Part shown: piece by piece, positions 33,443 to 45,223 of the stretch
Position numbering within the stretch: position 1 is the first letter of the stretch
How the letters are laid out: each line of letters begins with the position of its first letter
Assembly: GCA_902806595.1 (NCBI GenBank)
Contig: CADCXC010000038.1
Coordinates: forward strand, 2,914,001 to 2,978,000
Source of the DNA: Pyrenopolyporus hunteri
Taxonomy: Eukaryota > Ascomycota > Sordariomycetes > Xylariales > Hypoxylaceae
Reading direction: 5' to 3'
Length of the DNA: 64,000 bases
The notes under the pieces: generated by a model
Databases searched by the model: none
What the model saw: the letters and a program-made list of their open reading frames with translations, nothing else
What the model was told of the DNA's origin: nothing
Program-made: the position numbers and the translations under genes

Positions 33443-36400
33443 ATGCCTGTGACGGATTCCGTCCAAGATGCCCAAGATGGCGCACCCCGCCGCTCTGTCG
33501 CCGCCACCAATCCCACTGCCCCTCCGGGCCAGACCCTGACTGGAAAACAAGAGCATTGTCCGTATTTTGTCTTGGCAAACGCCTTCCTCTTCAATTTTCC
33601 TTCAAAACTAACCCATCGCGCCCTACAGATCTCAAACGAGAGCTCATATCCGAGCAAGTCAACTGGGAGATATCTGAACTAAATTCCCCTACCGCCCTTC
33701 GCAGGTTCGGCGCGCCCTTCAAGTCGGAGTTCGGAGAGGTGTCGCCCTACGATTCTGAGCTCCCCATTTTACGTTACATATTCGTACACCATATTCGAGA
33801 GTTCCCATTCTTAGATAAGGCGAAGGAGAAGGAGTTCTGGCAGGACAAGCTACAGGTCGTACGTGTTCCCGTCCGCTCATTACCTATTGTATTTCACTAA
33901 CATGGCCGCCCTCGCGCATATCTAGTTTCTCGAATCCTTCGCCAGCAAGAACATCTCGTCTTCCGAGGATCGTCTAGAAGAGACCAAGCGTCGCAAGCTT
34001 GCTTTAAAATGCCGAAAGCTAGTCGAGTTGATGATGGTGTCGGGGGTCCCCACGGCCTCGGGGTTCGAAGAGCGGATAAGGTTTGCAGAGATGGAGATCG
34101 TCGACCGAGATGCGATCGACACCGGCATGTTAAACACCATCCCCGAAGGGAATTACGTTAATGGCTGGGATGTCAACGTTGCCGGGGTGCGCATCACCCG
34201 TATCAAGGGAAAAATTAGGCGCCACAAACATGCGGTAGGTGGTTCCCTAAGTCCATACGCTATGCGGACTACGTCTGACTTGCCGTAGGAATTCATATTA
34301 CGTGTTAAGCGAAAAGGCGAGCTTGAACATTACATAGGCAGACGCTACGGCGATTTTGCCCGATTACATAGACAGCTGAGAACGGAACTTCCGGGCAAGG
34401 TTCTCCCCCCGTTGCCGAAGAAGAATAAGTCGGATACGGCTGCAGCGACTCTGTTGTCGCGTATGACCGATGGAGGTGCTGACTCCGACGTCTCGTCTAT
34501 CTCGTCTGCTTCTACTTCTGCTCCTGGCTCCCAAGCCAATGGTGTTACAGACTCTATGAAGACCTTATCAGTTCGAGATCACCGTCGGAACAAATCAACT
34601 TCTAGCCGTGTATCTCCGCGGCCGTCTATGGAAACCACAGCAAGCCGAGTGAGCAGTCATAAAATCGATGTAAGCCATTCATTACACGGTCCCCCATCAT
34701 TTCAACTGCAAGTGAGAATATACTAACCTTCTAGAACGCAATTCTTTGGCGTGAGAACCAGCGTATTTCGCTAAGGGCATTTTTACGGTCTCTGTTGCAG
34801 AACCCTCAGATCGCCCAGACCAAAGCCGTACAGCAGTTCTTGACAAGTGATCCGATTACGCCAACTGACGAAGATGTCGAAGACATTATGCGTCGCAAGG
34901 TCGTCGACGAGAAACGTGTGGAAGAACAGAAGCAATTTTACGAGATAGCCAGGAAAAGAGCTGCAGAATTGGATGTCTATATGGAGCAATTCCGCCAAGA
35001 CATCGTCGAGCGCAATGGACTAACAAAGCTTCTCCAAGAAATCAAGGAGAAAAGCACAATCCAAGATCTGAGCCTTCAGTACCAGAAGTTCGCCGAATGG
35101 CTCCGTATCGAAGTCGCCGCGACCATCTACCACCTCTTCCTCGCCGAAGACAATTCGCCGGAATTATTCGCGCAGCTTAAGCGAATCCATTCCTTGATTC
35201 CATACACTATCATGAAGAATGTGATTCGGATTGCGAACCCCGCCGCTGTGATGTCTGGGGTGCTCGATATTTTTCTGGCGCAGCCTTTTGGATCTCGTTC
35301 CCTCATGCAGCGGATTTTCTCGTTGACTTTAAACGACGGAATCCGGAGTCAACAGAAGGCCATCGATGCTCTAGCTGGTATGATCGGGGATGACGTGTTT
35401 GTACAAAAGCTTCAACAGTTCACCAACGCCGAGGAACATATAAAAGTTGCGATTCGAGAGGAAGCAGAATCTGAGGGCGTAGATATCATCGTCGCAATCT
35501 TGCGTTCTGACCTGTTCACGCCGGCGCTTACGTCCGAGCAGATCGGAAGATTGTTCAACGCCTATGTCGCTTTCAACAACGCAGTGGAGAATGTTGACGA
35601 GGAGTTCAAACAGGGGGCGCAGCTTTTCTCTCATTTGAAGCAATTGATGAAGTTACAGACTAGACAGCGCGACAAAGCCATGATGCTCAGTTTGATCGAG
35701 GAACCTGTCACCCTACAACTTTTCCGTGACCTTTTCACCATATTTTACGAGCCTCTGGTGAGGGTATACAAGTCAGCCAATGTTTATAATAGCATTACCG
35801 ACTTTGCCGTTTTCATCGATGACATGATTCAGGTAGGTAAACCCCGCGAGCTGCGCCTGAAGCTACTAACATCACGATAGGTCGTTGAAAAATGTAGAGA
35901 ACAGGATGCCTCGGCGGACCCGAACCAGACCGTGCAGGCCTTTATTGATCTCTGCCAGCGCCACGAGCACAACTTTTACAAATTTATCCATGAGGTTCAT
36001 ACGCACGACAACGGCCTTTTTACGCAACTCATGGGCTGGATCGAAGACATTTTGGAATTCTTAAGAAAGGGACCAGCTGGAGGAGCATTAGATATCAACG
36101 CTCTTTTTGAAGGAGCTGTTGCAAGCGGCAAACTGGACAAGGAGAAGGCGATCGCGGAAATCGATCAGCTTATTGCTTGGCAAGAAGCTCGCAAGAAGTG
36201 GCACCACGACAAAACCCGACAAAAGATGGCCGCCGAAGGCTCGGTTGGTATCGATGGGGGTATTACGGGTATGGGTAACTTCCATGCTAGCGATTTCGGC
36301 ATTAACGATATGGATCTGGAGGACATGAGTTATGACGATGGATCGGACGAGGAGGCGGAGGCGGAGGAAGAGGACGAGTTGGACCCGATTGAAGCTGAAA

Positions 36401-36531
36401 GACGACGGAGGGCCAAGAGACAAGACCGTCTCAAGGCTCGCGCCGGCGAGCCGCAGAAACCGGAAGTGAGCGAAGTACATCGGTTAAAAGACAATTTCCT
36501 CGAGATGCTACGGCAGGTTCTGGCGCCTTAG
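33443..36531 (+). CDS. PX and PXB domain protein (yeast YPR097W/Lec1-like)
   Basis: Six exons: 33443-33557, 33629-33858, 33926-34234, 34289-34669, 34735-35832 and 35881-36531, giving 927 residues with all phases consistent. Residues about 38-170 form the PX-associated PXB region (YLKRELISEQVNWEISEL, LRYIFVHHIREFPFLDKA). The PX domain covers about 185-280 (WDVNVAGVRITRIKGKI, EFILRVKRKGELEHYIGRRY with its lipid-binding Arg/Tyr pair). A Ser-rich insert follows, then a long helical DUF3818-type region (about 350-720). The C-terminus has an acidic run (DEEAEAEEEDELD, near 850) and a basic tail. Known for the yeast relative: phosphoinositide binding and a link to ergosterol distribution. Exon 2 could end at 33855 instead of 33858, removing one Val. 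Confidence 0.88.
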
Positions 36532-37598
36532 ACGGATGTGCCCCAAGGTTCTTTTCGAGATCGGAGTCAAGGTCGAGGGCGAGTGGATTTGTGCCCTTAT
36601 TCCCCTTTTTTGGTTGCATTTGCGAGCAGGTACGGAGACGGAGTGGACATCATGGACTCTCACATAGTTGCATTTGCATTTGCTTTATGGTAGGGCGTGG
36701 CTGGGATGATATGTGCTCTATGCTTTGCAGAATTCCATTCAGGCGGCCCCTTAATCTAGGCCAGCCCCCTTAGAAGATGACCGGTCTAATGGTATACCAG
36801 GAGTGCATAGGGCTTATTGCCGTAATGGTTGATAGGTCGAAGCAGGTAGACGTAATGCAAACTCAGGTGCCTTAGGTTCCAGTCTTGATTTCTCGATTTA
36901 CTTACCTTGGGTTTCAGCAGTATCACTTGTGTCCGCTTGAATATCCCCTTCGATGTGTAAACCGGTATAAAATTGTTATGTATCATTTGCCTGTATACAA
37001 GTACTTGCATGTAGGTAGGGTTACCCGTACATGTAGGTACCTTGTACATACCTATTCAATTGTGTTAGTTAAAGTTCCATATTAAGGTTCTATCTCGCTC
37101 TATCACCTATGTATCTCAGTACTATTAGAAGAGCTCATACCTAGGAGGTATATATACTCGGAAGATCAGGTAGTCCCGCGTCTTTACACGTGACGGTGAT
37201 GATGAAGGTGGCTGAAGCTATGTAGCTTACTACGTACATGTACATACATACCTCATCGTACGAGGCGTGGGAGGGGCGTGGGAGATCGATTGTGGGAGGT
37301 ACCTTACTTAGCGAGAAGTCAGAGAGAGGTACATGTGGGGGAGCACATCCCGCTTGTGGAAAGGTCCGGCTTTATTATCCCTCGGTAATCAGAATCGACG
37401 CTATTGGACCAGCTCCCAATCGTCTGGAAGCAGCGGTTGAACTTCGCCGGCATCATCAACTTTTTTCTACTTTCGCCCGTTCCCCGAACTTGCAGGACAA
37501 GAGAAGAGCCCTCCTCCGATTGTTGGTGCAACCTATTCTCTCCCTCACGCGCGCGCTCTCTCTCTTCCCCCTCCCTCCTATATATCTCCTCATCCGCA
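36532..37598. other. Intergenic: upstream region of SDH1
   Basis: About 1.07 kb. Minor TAGGTA/TACCTA motifs lie at 37011-37053 and 37135-37150. A pyrimidine-rich segment with a TATATAT sits at 37551-37590, directly before the SDH1 ATG. No gene seen. Confidence 0.5.
37551..37590 (+). promoter_or_regulatory. Pyrimidine-rich leader with TATATAT before SDH1
   Basis: CTCTC/CCTCC tract with TATATAT at about 37580, ending 8 bases before the start codon. It fits a strong housekeeping-gene leader in filamentous fungi; transcription start not determinable here. Confidence 0.35.
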
Positions 37599-39929
37599 AT
37601 GGCATCTTCAATGGCACTAAGGAAGTTAGCCACTGGCTCTGTCGTGAGTTGCCCCCCCTCCCTCCCTTGCTTGGGAACTTTTAAAAACTTCAGATCGTCG
37701 CATCGGATTCCCGAGTAATACCTTGTGGATCGAGACACTGACCACCTTTCCGCTTCCACAGTTCTCTCGGATAGCGAAGTGCCAAGCCAGAACCTTCTCT
37801 TCCACGCGCCCAGTCTGTACGTGATTCTCTGCCGGTCCCGCGATCGAATTGACGTCTAATCGTGTATCTGTCCCACAGCTCGGATCATCGCAAATAACCC
37901 GCTGCGGGCCAAAGAGGCGCCAGTACATGTCAGCAGCAAATACCCTGTTATCGTATGTCGCACAATATATTCCCGTTGCCCCGGCAGTAGAGCAGGTTTC
38001 TAGAATAAAATATCAATGGCGGTTAACCCTGAACCGTAGGACCACGAATACGATGCCGTCGTCGTCGGAGCGGGCGGTTCCGGGTTGCGGGCGGCGTTCG
38101 GCCTTGCCGAGGCTGGTTTCAACACGGCTTGCATATCCAAGCTCTTCCCCACGCGAAGTCATACGGTCGCCGCACAGGGTGGTATCAACGCCGCCTTAGG
38201 GAATATGCACGAGGATGACTGGAGGTGGCACATGTACGATACTGTGAAGGGATCGGATTGGCTCGGCGACCAAGACGCCATCCACTACATGACGAGGGAA
38301 GCTCCGGCGTCCATCATCGAGCTTGAGAACTACGGTTGCCCGTTCTCGAGAACGGAGGACGGGAAAATGTGAGTTAATGCTAGGCATATCATATATCGAC
38401 TACGACGGCTATTAACATGTGCTTGCTAGCTACCAGCGCGCTTTCGGTGGTCAGTCGCAGAAGTACGGAAAAGGTGGTCAGGCATACCGCTGTTGTGCTG
38501 CTGCTGACCGAACCGGACACGCTCTGTTACACACACTCTATGGCCAATCTCTACGACATAGCACTAACTACTTCATCGAGTTCTTCGCCCTCGACCTAAT
38601 CATGCAGGACGGAGAATGCCGCGGTGTCATAGCTTACAACCAGGAAGACGGCACTCTCCACAGATTCCTTGCGAAGAATACGGTTCTGGCTACTGGAGGA
38701 TACGGCCGAGCCTACTTCAGTTGTACGTCGGCACACACTTGCACTGGTGATGGTATGGCCATGGTTGCCCGCGCCGGTCTCCCCAACCAGGATCTCGAAT
38801 TCGTCCAATTCCACCCGACGGGTATCTACGGAGCTGGTTGCTTGATCACGGAAGGTTCTAGAGGTGAGGGTGGCTATCTACTCAATTCCGAGGGTGAGCG
38901 ATTCATGGAGCGATACGCGCCCACCGCAAAGGACTTAGCCAGTCGTGACGTCGTCTCCCGATCTATGACTATGGAAATCCGTGAGGGACGAGGTGTCGGT
39001 CCTGAGAAGGATCACATCTACCTTCAATTGAGCCACTTGCCCGCTGAGATTCTTGCTGAACGTCTACCTGGTATCTCCGAGACTGCTGCTATTTTTGCTG
39101 GTGTCGACGTTCGCAAGCAGCCTATCCCCGTCTTGCCGACTGTTCACTACAATATGGGTGGTATTCCCACGAGGTACACCGGTGAGGTTCTTACGGTTGA
39201 TGAAAAGGGCAATGACAAGGTTGTCCCCGGTCTATTCGCTTGCGGTGAGGCCGCTTGCGTCTCTGTCCACGGTGCCAACAGGCTTGGCGCCAACTCCCTG
39301 CTGGACCTTGTAGTGTTTGGACGAGCTGTCTCTCATACTATCCGGGACAACTTTACTCCTGGAGCGAAGCTTGACCCTGTCAGCGCTGACGCCGGTGCCG
39401 AATCTATTGAGGTCCTCGACCGGGTCCGCAATTCCACCGGTCCTAAGAGCACAGCCGAGATCCGACTGGCTATGCAAAAGGCCATGCAGACGGATGTCAG
39501 TGTCTTCCGTACGCAGGAGAGCTTGGACGAAGGTGTGAGGAAGGTCACCGAGATTGATAACACATTCTCCCAAGTTGGAATCAAGGACCGAAGCATGATC
39601 TGGAACTCGGATCTTGTTGAGACTCTCGAGTTAAGGAACCTGCTTACCTGCGCGTAAGTGTTATCAAACCCCTCAAGTTTCGTGGATAATAAGCTAATGC
39701 TTTTGCAAGTACTCAAACGGCTACTGCCGCCGCTAACAGAAAGGAGTCCCGTGGTGCTCACGCCCGGGAGGACTACCCGGAGCGAGACGATGAGAACTGG
39801 ATGAAGCACACTCTGACCTTCCAGAAGAAGCCTCATGGCAAGGTTGATATTGGATATAGGCGGGTCATTGGCACGACTTTGGATGAGAATGAGTGCAAGG
39901 CAGTGCCGCCGTTCAAGCGAACTTATTAA
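37599..39929 (+). CDS. SDH1: Succinate dehydrogenase flavoprotein subunit, mitochondrial
   Basis: Six exons: 37599-37643, 37762-37816, 37879-37952, 38040-38368, 38430-39653 and 39710-39929, giving 648 residues (family about 640-650). The three short 5' exons encode a mitochondrial presequence (ALRKLATGSV, KCQARTFSSTRPV). The mature enzyme shows the FAD-binding motif VVVGAGGSGLRAAFGLAEAG (from about 65), the covalent flavin site in TRSHTVAAQGG (His99), the substrate-site motif QFHPTGIYGAG, GRGVGPEKDHIYLQL, and the C-terminal ENWMKHTLTF. It oxidises succinate to fumarate and passes electrons to the Fe-S subunit of complex II on the matrix face of the inner membrane. The third exon (RIIANNPLRAKEAP) and all junction phases match the family closely. 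A start at the internal Met5 is less likely. Confidence 0.96.
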
Positions 39930-41920
39930 CCGAAGCAGTTTAATAATGGCCGTATCGATTGGCAGTTGTAAAAGCAATGGTGGTGCCAGCAATATGGTAT
40001 GAGTGGGAGGCGTATCCTGGTTCTGGCAGATTTGGAAGGGAGGGTGAGGCGAGATGACGAAATGCACTCGGCCCAGTCATCCAGAGATGTGGTTGATATG
40101 TATCTTACGCCCGGGTTTGTGCACGATTGTATACAGATAGAATACCACAACTTTTTTTTGTTGTTCAAGTTGGACCGCTGTCGTCAACCATGGGTCCGCC
40201 CCCCTTAAGGGAAAGGCGATGCGGAGTTTTCTTCTTGGTAAAGTGGATATAACCAAGTTACACATGGCCTAACAAGTATGCTTGAATACCAACCAATCGT
40301 ACGATGGCGATGACAAACAACTTGCAGTAGCATTCATTCGAGAAGGTTGCGATCTCCTAGGAAGCCACCCAACTACTGTGGCGTCCATAAAAGCAAAAGC
40401 GGCATTGACCAGTCAGCCATCACGACATGATGTGAAACCAATATTATCATCATCAAGCCTTATATAATCCGGAAATGCAGGTAGAATTCAGGGGGCCCGC
40501 AAGAAAGGGGTGGGACCATGTTACCATGAGTCTTTTTATTCTTCCAACTAAGTTCTAGAAAGAATAACAAGCCTACCCGGCCTTGGATACATCTAATTTG
40601 CCATCCTTCAGGGCTCGGCGTATTTTACCACTCGTAACTTAACTATGGGCAGCTTTGTTGACAAATGCCCAGGTACATAAGCATATACGTACATAACTCT
40701 CTGGGGTAGTTCTGCGGTTCATTATGTTGTGTAGCAGTGTCGATTTGATGTGGGTTGCATCCGCCATCCGATGAGGCAGGTATGGATCGTGCTATACGCG
40801 GGTCATCCTCCTTTCATTGGCCACGCTGCGCCATCGAGGGAATCAATGGCATTATATCAGTCATAATACACGTGTGAAGGAGAGCTTATCATCCACTAAT
40901 ATGTAAATGCCGCAGCGATCGCCCATAGGCCACTCGAGGAAAGAAAAAAGGTGACGAAGGAACACGTCGTACAGAACCATTTTTCCCGCTTCCCAAGCAG
41001 GATACGACACTTCCCGTTCCTGGTGGCGTTCAATGCGTCGGAGTTCTAGAGCGCTCATGCTGAAACGAAAAAGCTTCCAACGAAAAGGATTAATTAAAGC
41101 AGGGTCGAAAAAGAAAATAATTTTAAAAATTTTCTTCTTTAAGCCTCATGTACCCAGTCAACACCAACGACATTATCCGGAGAATCGGGGATATGGGCTC
41201 AGGATTCCGGTCGCTGACCTAATCCCGGAGAAAAATTTCTGTTCAACCTTGTTTAATCTTAACCATGGTAAAGGCAAGTTTGGGAAGGGAGAGGGAGAGG
41301 AGAGGGAGAGGAGAGGAAGAGAGAGCTTCGTTTCGGCGTCGAATGCTAAGGAATTAAGGTCGGGTTTGGGCAGCTTCTCCCCCCCCGTCCCCCTTCGCCA
41401 AATGCTCCTCTTACGAATCCTGCCCGTCCCACGGAGTAAATGAAGAAGGATCCGGTATCCATGACCGACGTAGGGCTACGCTAGGTGGTGTCCTCATTGG
41501 CTTTTGCTACCTGCCCTGTTTTGCTACCTTAGGTATGCAACACGTTTTGCGGTTTTCGGCTTGGCTGACTGGCTGGCCGGCCTAGCTGGTCGGTTCGGCT
41601 TCTTCTCTAAAATGGATCGTTGCCCAGTGTGATTACTATGTTCCTGGTTTATATATAGGCCAGGTAAATAAGAGGTCGGGCCGCCCTTAGTCACGCTCCG
41701 TAGGATCATCAACCATCATCATCGTCGTGAGATCCGGATATAAGATGATACCATAAGCCATTCGTTCTGGTTGGACTCCTTCCCCTTACCCAGCAGGTTC
41801 GCGTCCGACGATCTTTCACGTTCCCATTGAGCTACAGGTAGTTTATCTCGCCGTGTAATCATCTCCTTGCCCTGCATTGCTACTCCGGCCTCACCCTCGA
41901 ATCAACTCTCGAGCTCAGCC
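39930..41920. other. Intergenic region, 2 kb
   Basis: No gene supported. A purine-rich stretch of GGGAGAG repeats lies at 41281-41322. The frame at 39333-40067 on the minus strand is antisense to SDH1 and is a shadow. The stretch at 41867-41920 is in frame with the next gene but precedes its signal peptide. Confidence 0.5.
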
Positions 41921-42488
41921 ATGTTACATTTCCTAAGCTCCTTCAGCGCCTTCCTCGGGCTCGCACACGCAGCACAGTACCTGAACCTGACGTCCATAAC
42001 GGCAAAGGATGGGATATCCATCATAGAGTGCTGGCAGCTGTCCACCCCTTTCGAAGAGGTATCCGGCACTCAGGCACTAGCTCTAGGCGACACGGAGAGA
42101 GCGTCGTACTACTCCATCCCGCCGAGGACCGACACCGGGCTACACAATGGTCCGGCGAAGCAATACGTCTGGGTCGTAACCGGCCAAGCTCACGGTACGT
42201 CCTCTTCTCCCTTTGGCTAATATAATCCTACATGCGTAGAGTCGACGGATAAAAGGGGCTAACCTAACCAATGGCAAAATAGTGAGCGTACCGAATGCCA
42301 CCGACCAAGTAGACATATACGGCGGTAAATACGGCCTCTTCTACGTCGACGACACCGCCGACGTCTCGGACCTAGGCCACTACGCGACGTACCCGAGCGA
42401 TAAGGAGACCGTCCTCGTCATGATCCCCGTGAAGAACGCCATCAATCCCGCGCATACGGTCCTGCACCGCGGGCCCTGTACCGCCTAA
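41921..42488 (+). CDS. Small secreted protein, cupin-like pattern
   Basis: Two exons, 41921-42194 and 42283-42488, give 159 residues. The intron has a GTACGT donor, CTAAC branch site and TAG acceptor, phase 1. The signal peptide (MLHFLSSFSAFLGLAHA) favours the ATG at 41921 over the in-frame ATG at 41867, which would place 18 polar residues before it. The mature part (QYLNLTSITAKDGISIIECW, GLHNGPAKQYVWVVTGQAHV, GGKYGLFYVDDTADVSDLGH, PAHTVLHRGPC) has the rhythm of a small beta-barrel with conserved His residues, as in cupin-like secreted fungal proteins. One sequon near the N-terminus (NLT) and one later (NAT) may be glycosylated. Two cysteines could form one disulphide. Function unknown; extracellular. 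Confidence 0.78.
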
Positions 42489-43250
42489 GACATCCGACCG
42501 ACCCCTGATACTTCAGACATTTTGCTTCGTTGTTATATAGAGGATGATATGGGATCCGCGAGGTGTACTAGGACCATTGAACGGCGTCATCGACTGAGAG
42601 TTTTAATACCCTCTGTGGCTTGTATATAACCCGCCGCTGCTTCATTTCCTCGCCATCTTGTACGTCCTATTGAACATTATTCCCGACTATGTATATTGAG
42701 CGATAGCATATATTTATATTGAGGACATAATCATTGTTCATGATTCTCACCCTTAAGCTACCCCCTAACATTACTAGCTGTGTCCATAATAAGTACCTAA
42801 CTTGCCTGCCTACCTACAAGCGTGATGTCGAGATTCCCATTCAACACAGCCATTTCCAAGACTTATTTACATGTAAAGATCCCCTATTGTTTATAACGTC
42901 CTATTTAATCCTGAAGTCTTAGAAAAGGGGTGTAGTCGAGAAGTATCAAGCTAAGACCCTGGATTAGTTACTTCTACTCCAGGGCTAACTTAGCTGGGTC
43001 TAGAAGTACAGCCTCAAGCGGGGGGGTGCCCGGCTTTCTCAGTTCTACGGCAGTAAATGTACCGAGGACCCCCTTGATTACGAACCTCGGAACCAACTAA
43101 TAATAAACCATATTCCGTTGACGGAAGGTCGCAAGTAATGGTCCTTAAAGCGAAGTCCGACCTAGCGAAATATAAATTGCTATTAAAGAGATCATAATAA
43201 AGGGGGTTACAGATAGGTTCGTTTGCAAGTTCGAGAAGCCATCATCCGTA
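42489..43250. other. Intergenic with an imperfect hairpin
   Basis: About 760 bp. It contains an imperfect inverted repeat at 42949-42995 and a G-run at 43020-43027. No gene seen. Confidence 0.5.
42949..42995. repeat. Imperfect inverted repeat, potential hairpin
   Basis: AGCTAAG + CCCTGG (42949-42955, 42957-42962) pairs with CCAGGG + CTTAGCT (42979-42984, 42989-42995) across a 16-base loop, with a bulge between the two stem halves. It could be a transcript hairpin or a remnant of a mobile-element end. Confidence 0.6.
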
Positions 43251-44245
43251 ATGCCCATCGCATTGATTACTGCGGGGAGTGCCGGACTTGGAGCGGCTAC
43301 AGCCCGGCTCTTCGTTAAGAACGGTTTCCAAGTTGTCGTGAACTACGCCAATAACGCCGAGAGAGCGAACAAACTCTTAGAGGAATTATCGGCTCTGTCT
43401 AATTCGTCCAGTGACAGCAAAAGCAAGGATTCCATCGCCATCAAGGCTGACCTAAGTAGTCGGGATGATATCAACCGCCTTGTCCAAGAGAGCGTTGATA
43501 AGTTCGGCCGATTAGACGTCGTCTTCTCGAATGGGGGCTGGACTCGCTTGTAGGTCTCCCAGTTTACTCGGTAATTGGTTTCTGAGTTATACCGCACTAC
43601 CTCCACATACTTTGACCTTTGAATGGCGTTACTTTTCCTTTCAGGGCATCACTAATGGCCTTATCCCTAGCCGCGGCATGGGTGATATCGACGAGAACGC
43701 GCAAGAGGATGAATGGGATCGCTGTTTTAATATGAACGTAAAATCTCACTTCTGGCTGATGCAGGCCTCCAAGAAGCACCTCGACGAAACTGAGGGTGCC
43801 TTCATCACCACCGCATCCACCGCCGGCGTAATCCCAAGCGGCAGCTCTCTGGCAAGCATACTCGGCCCCTAATGTGATTGGCTTCTCGCTCTCTTACTAA
43901 TATCGGACAGGCTTATTCCGTTACCAAAGCAGCGCAAATCCATTTGGTGAAAGCCCTAGCGGTTATGGCCGCTCCCAAGATCAGAGTCAACAGCGTCTCG
44001 CCCGGGCTCCTACTTACGGTGAGAAGACTCATCGGCCGTTAAATGACGTGGTGAATAGGCCTAACTGTTGATTATAGGACTGGGCGAATTGCTTTCCCGA
44101 AGAGCTGAAAGAAAACCACCGGCAGAAGACTAAGCTTAAGCGCTACGTCTCTGTCGAGGACGTTGCGGAGCAGGTCCTTGCGTTTGCGAAGAATAAAAGT
44201 ATGACGGGACTCAACGTTGTGATAGACGCTGGATTTAGTCTATGA
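43251..44245 (+). CDS. SDR family oxidoreductase, with a GC-AG intron
   Basis: Four exons: 43251-43549, 43671-43851, 43911-44018 and 44078-44245, giving 251 residues. The cofactor motif ITAGSAGLGAATARLF (residues 5-20), VNYANNAERA, VVFSNGGW, and the active-site pair Tyr162/Lys166 (AYSVTKAAQIHL) define a classical short-chain dehydrogenase; substrate unknown. The exon 2 boundary is at the TAG ending at 43670, since the CAG at 43644 would shift frame; an ACTAATG branch site lies between them. Intron 2 must begin with GCAAGC at 43852: no GT lies in the right phase before an in-frame stop. The end (GLNVVIDAGFSL) is the usual SDR C-terminal strand. The relatives I recall have FRDF-type sequence at the exon 1-2 joint, in line with this reading. 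Confidence 0.85.
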
Positions 44246-45223
44246 ACCCGTCACAAGAAAAGCCTAGAGCCTCTTGTTATGGTGCAGGTGGGTGAGCAAG
44301 ATATGTGTTAGATCCGCCTTGTGAGGGTGAATAGACCGCGTTTGTTACTTGATTTGTTCCTATATGCTCATTAGGAGACTATTACATGTATATCTACGTG
44401 GTAGGCGGTGCAACCTCCTGCTGAAATTCAGCCAGGCTTCGGTCGAAGGTGACTACGTAGGTAGACGACGGTGTGCCTCCATTTTGGAGATCAGGCGAGA
44501 CTATTGGGTTGGCCGAGTGGCATGTGACTTGTCGAATAAAAATGAAATATGACTTTCCTAGATATCCAAGCCACGGGGTGAGAGCAAACAAAAATAATGG
44601 AGATGAGAGGTTTGAGGGGGGAAGTGTACCTGAAAACACTTAAAATCTACGCGTACGGTACATATTAATTACCTAGGTAGCAGCTGGACGCTAAAATCCT
44701 TTCCCGTCAACTCGCCTACAGTATGCATATCCCCAGGCCCCCACGTGGGAAGGTTTGTGGTTGTGGAGCTTTCATTGGCCCGTATGTAATTCTACATGCA
44801 GTACAGCCCGCCACAGTACGCAGCTCAGGCAGCCTAGACGTCAGCTGAGAGTACCCATCTGGGTACCTGGATAGCGGGATTTGGTCACCCTGTGCTACCC
44901 GATGACTACATGCGGTGATACATGCAACAACACACAGCTACCTACCTCTTACTTATACGCCAGCCTACATTTGACAGGTACAATATATTTCACCAGCAGC
45001 AGCCTTCTCGACTCGTAGGCCCTATAACTACTTCGCCACATCTACTCTCTTTAGATAAATACGAGATTTTCTCAAAACGTCCCAACTTTTATTTATTTTA
45101 TTTTTTTGCCTCACCCACTACGGAATCAGAGTTTAGCGACTATCGTACACGGCTTGCGGAGGTCCGGCATCAAGCTTTTCTCTGATTCGGAGACGGCGGA
45201 CTTGACCAGCCCGCTGGCCTCCG
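44246..45223. other. Intergenic, same-strand spacer
   Basis: About 980 bp with no supported gene. Frames at 44349-44552 (+) and 44922-45185 (+) have no domain content; the second abuts the hydrolase start in another frame. Confidence 0.45.

Noticed and set aside
39333..40067. 244-codon frame antisense to SDH1
   Set aside because: Shadow of a strongly biased, clearly identified coding exon.
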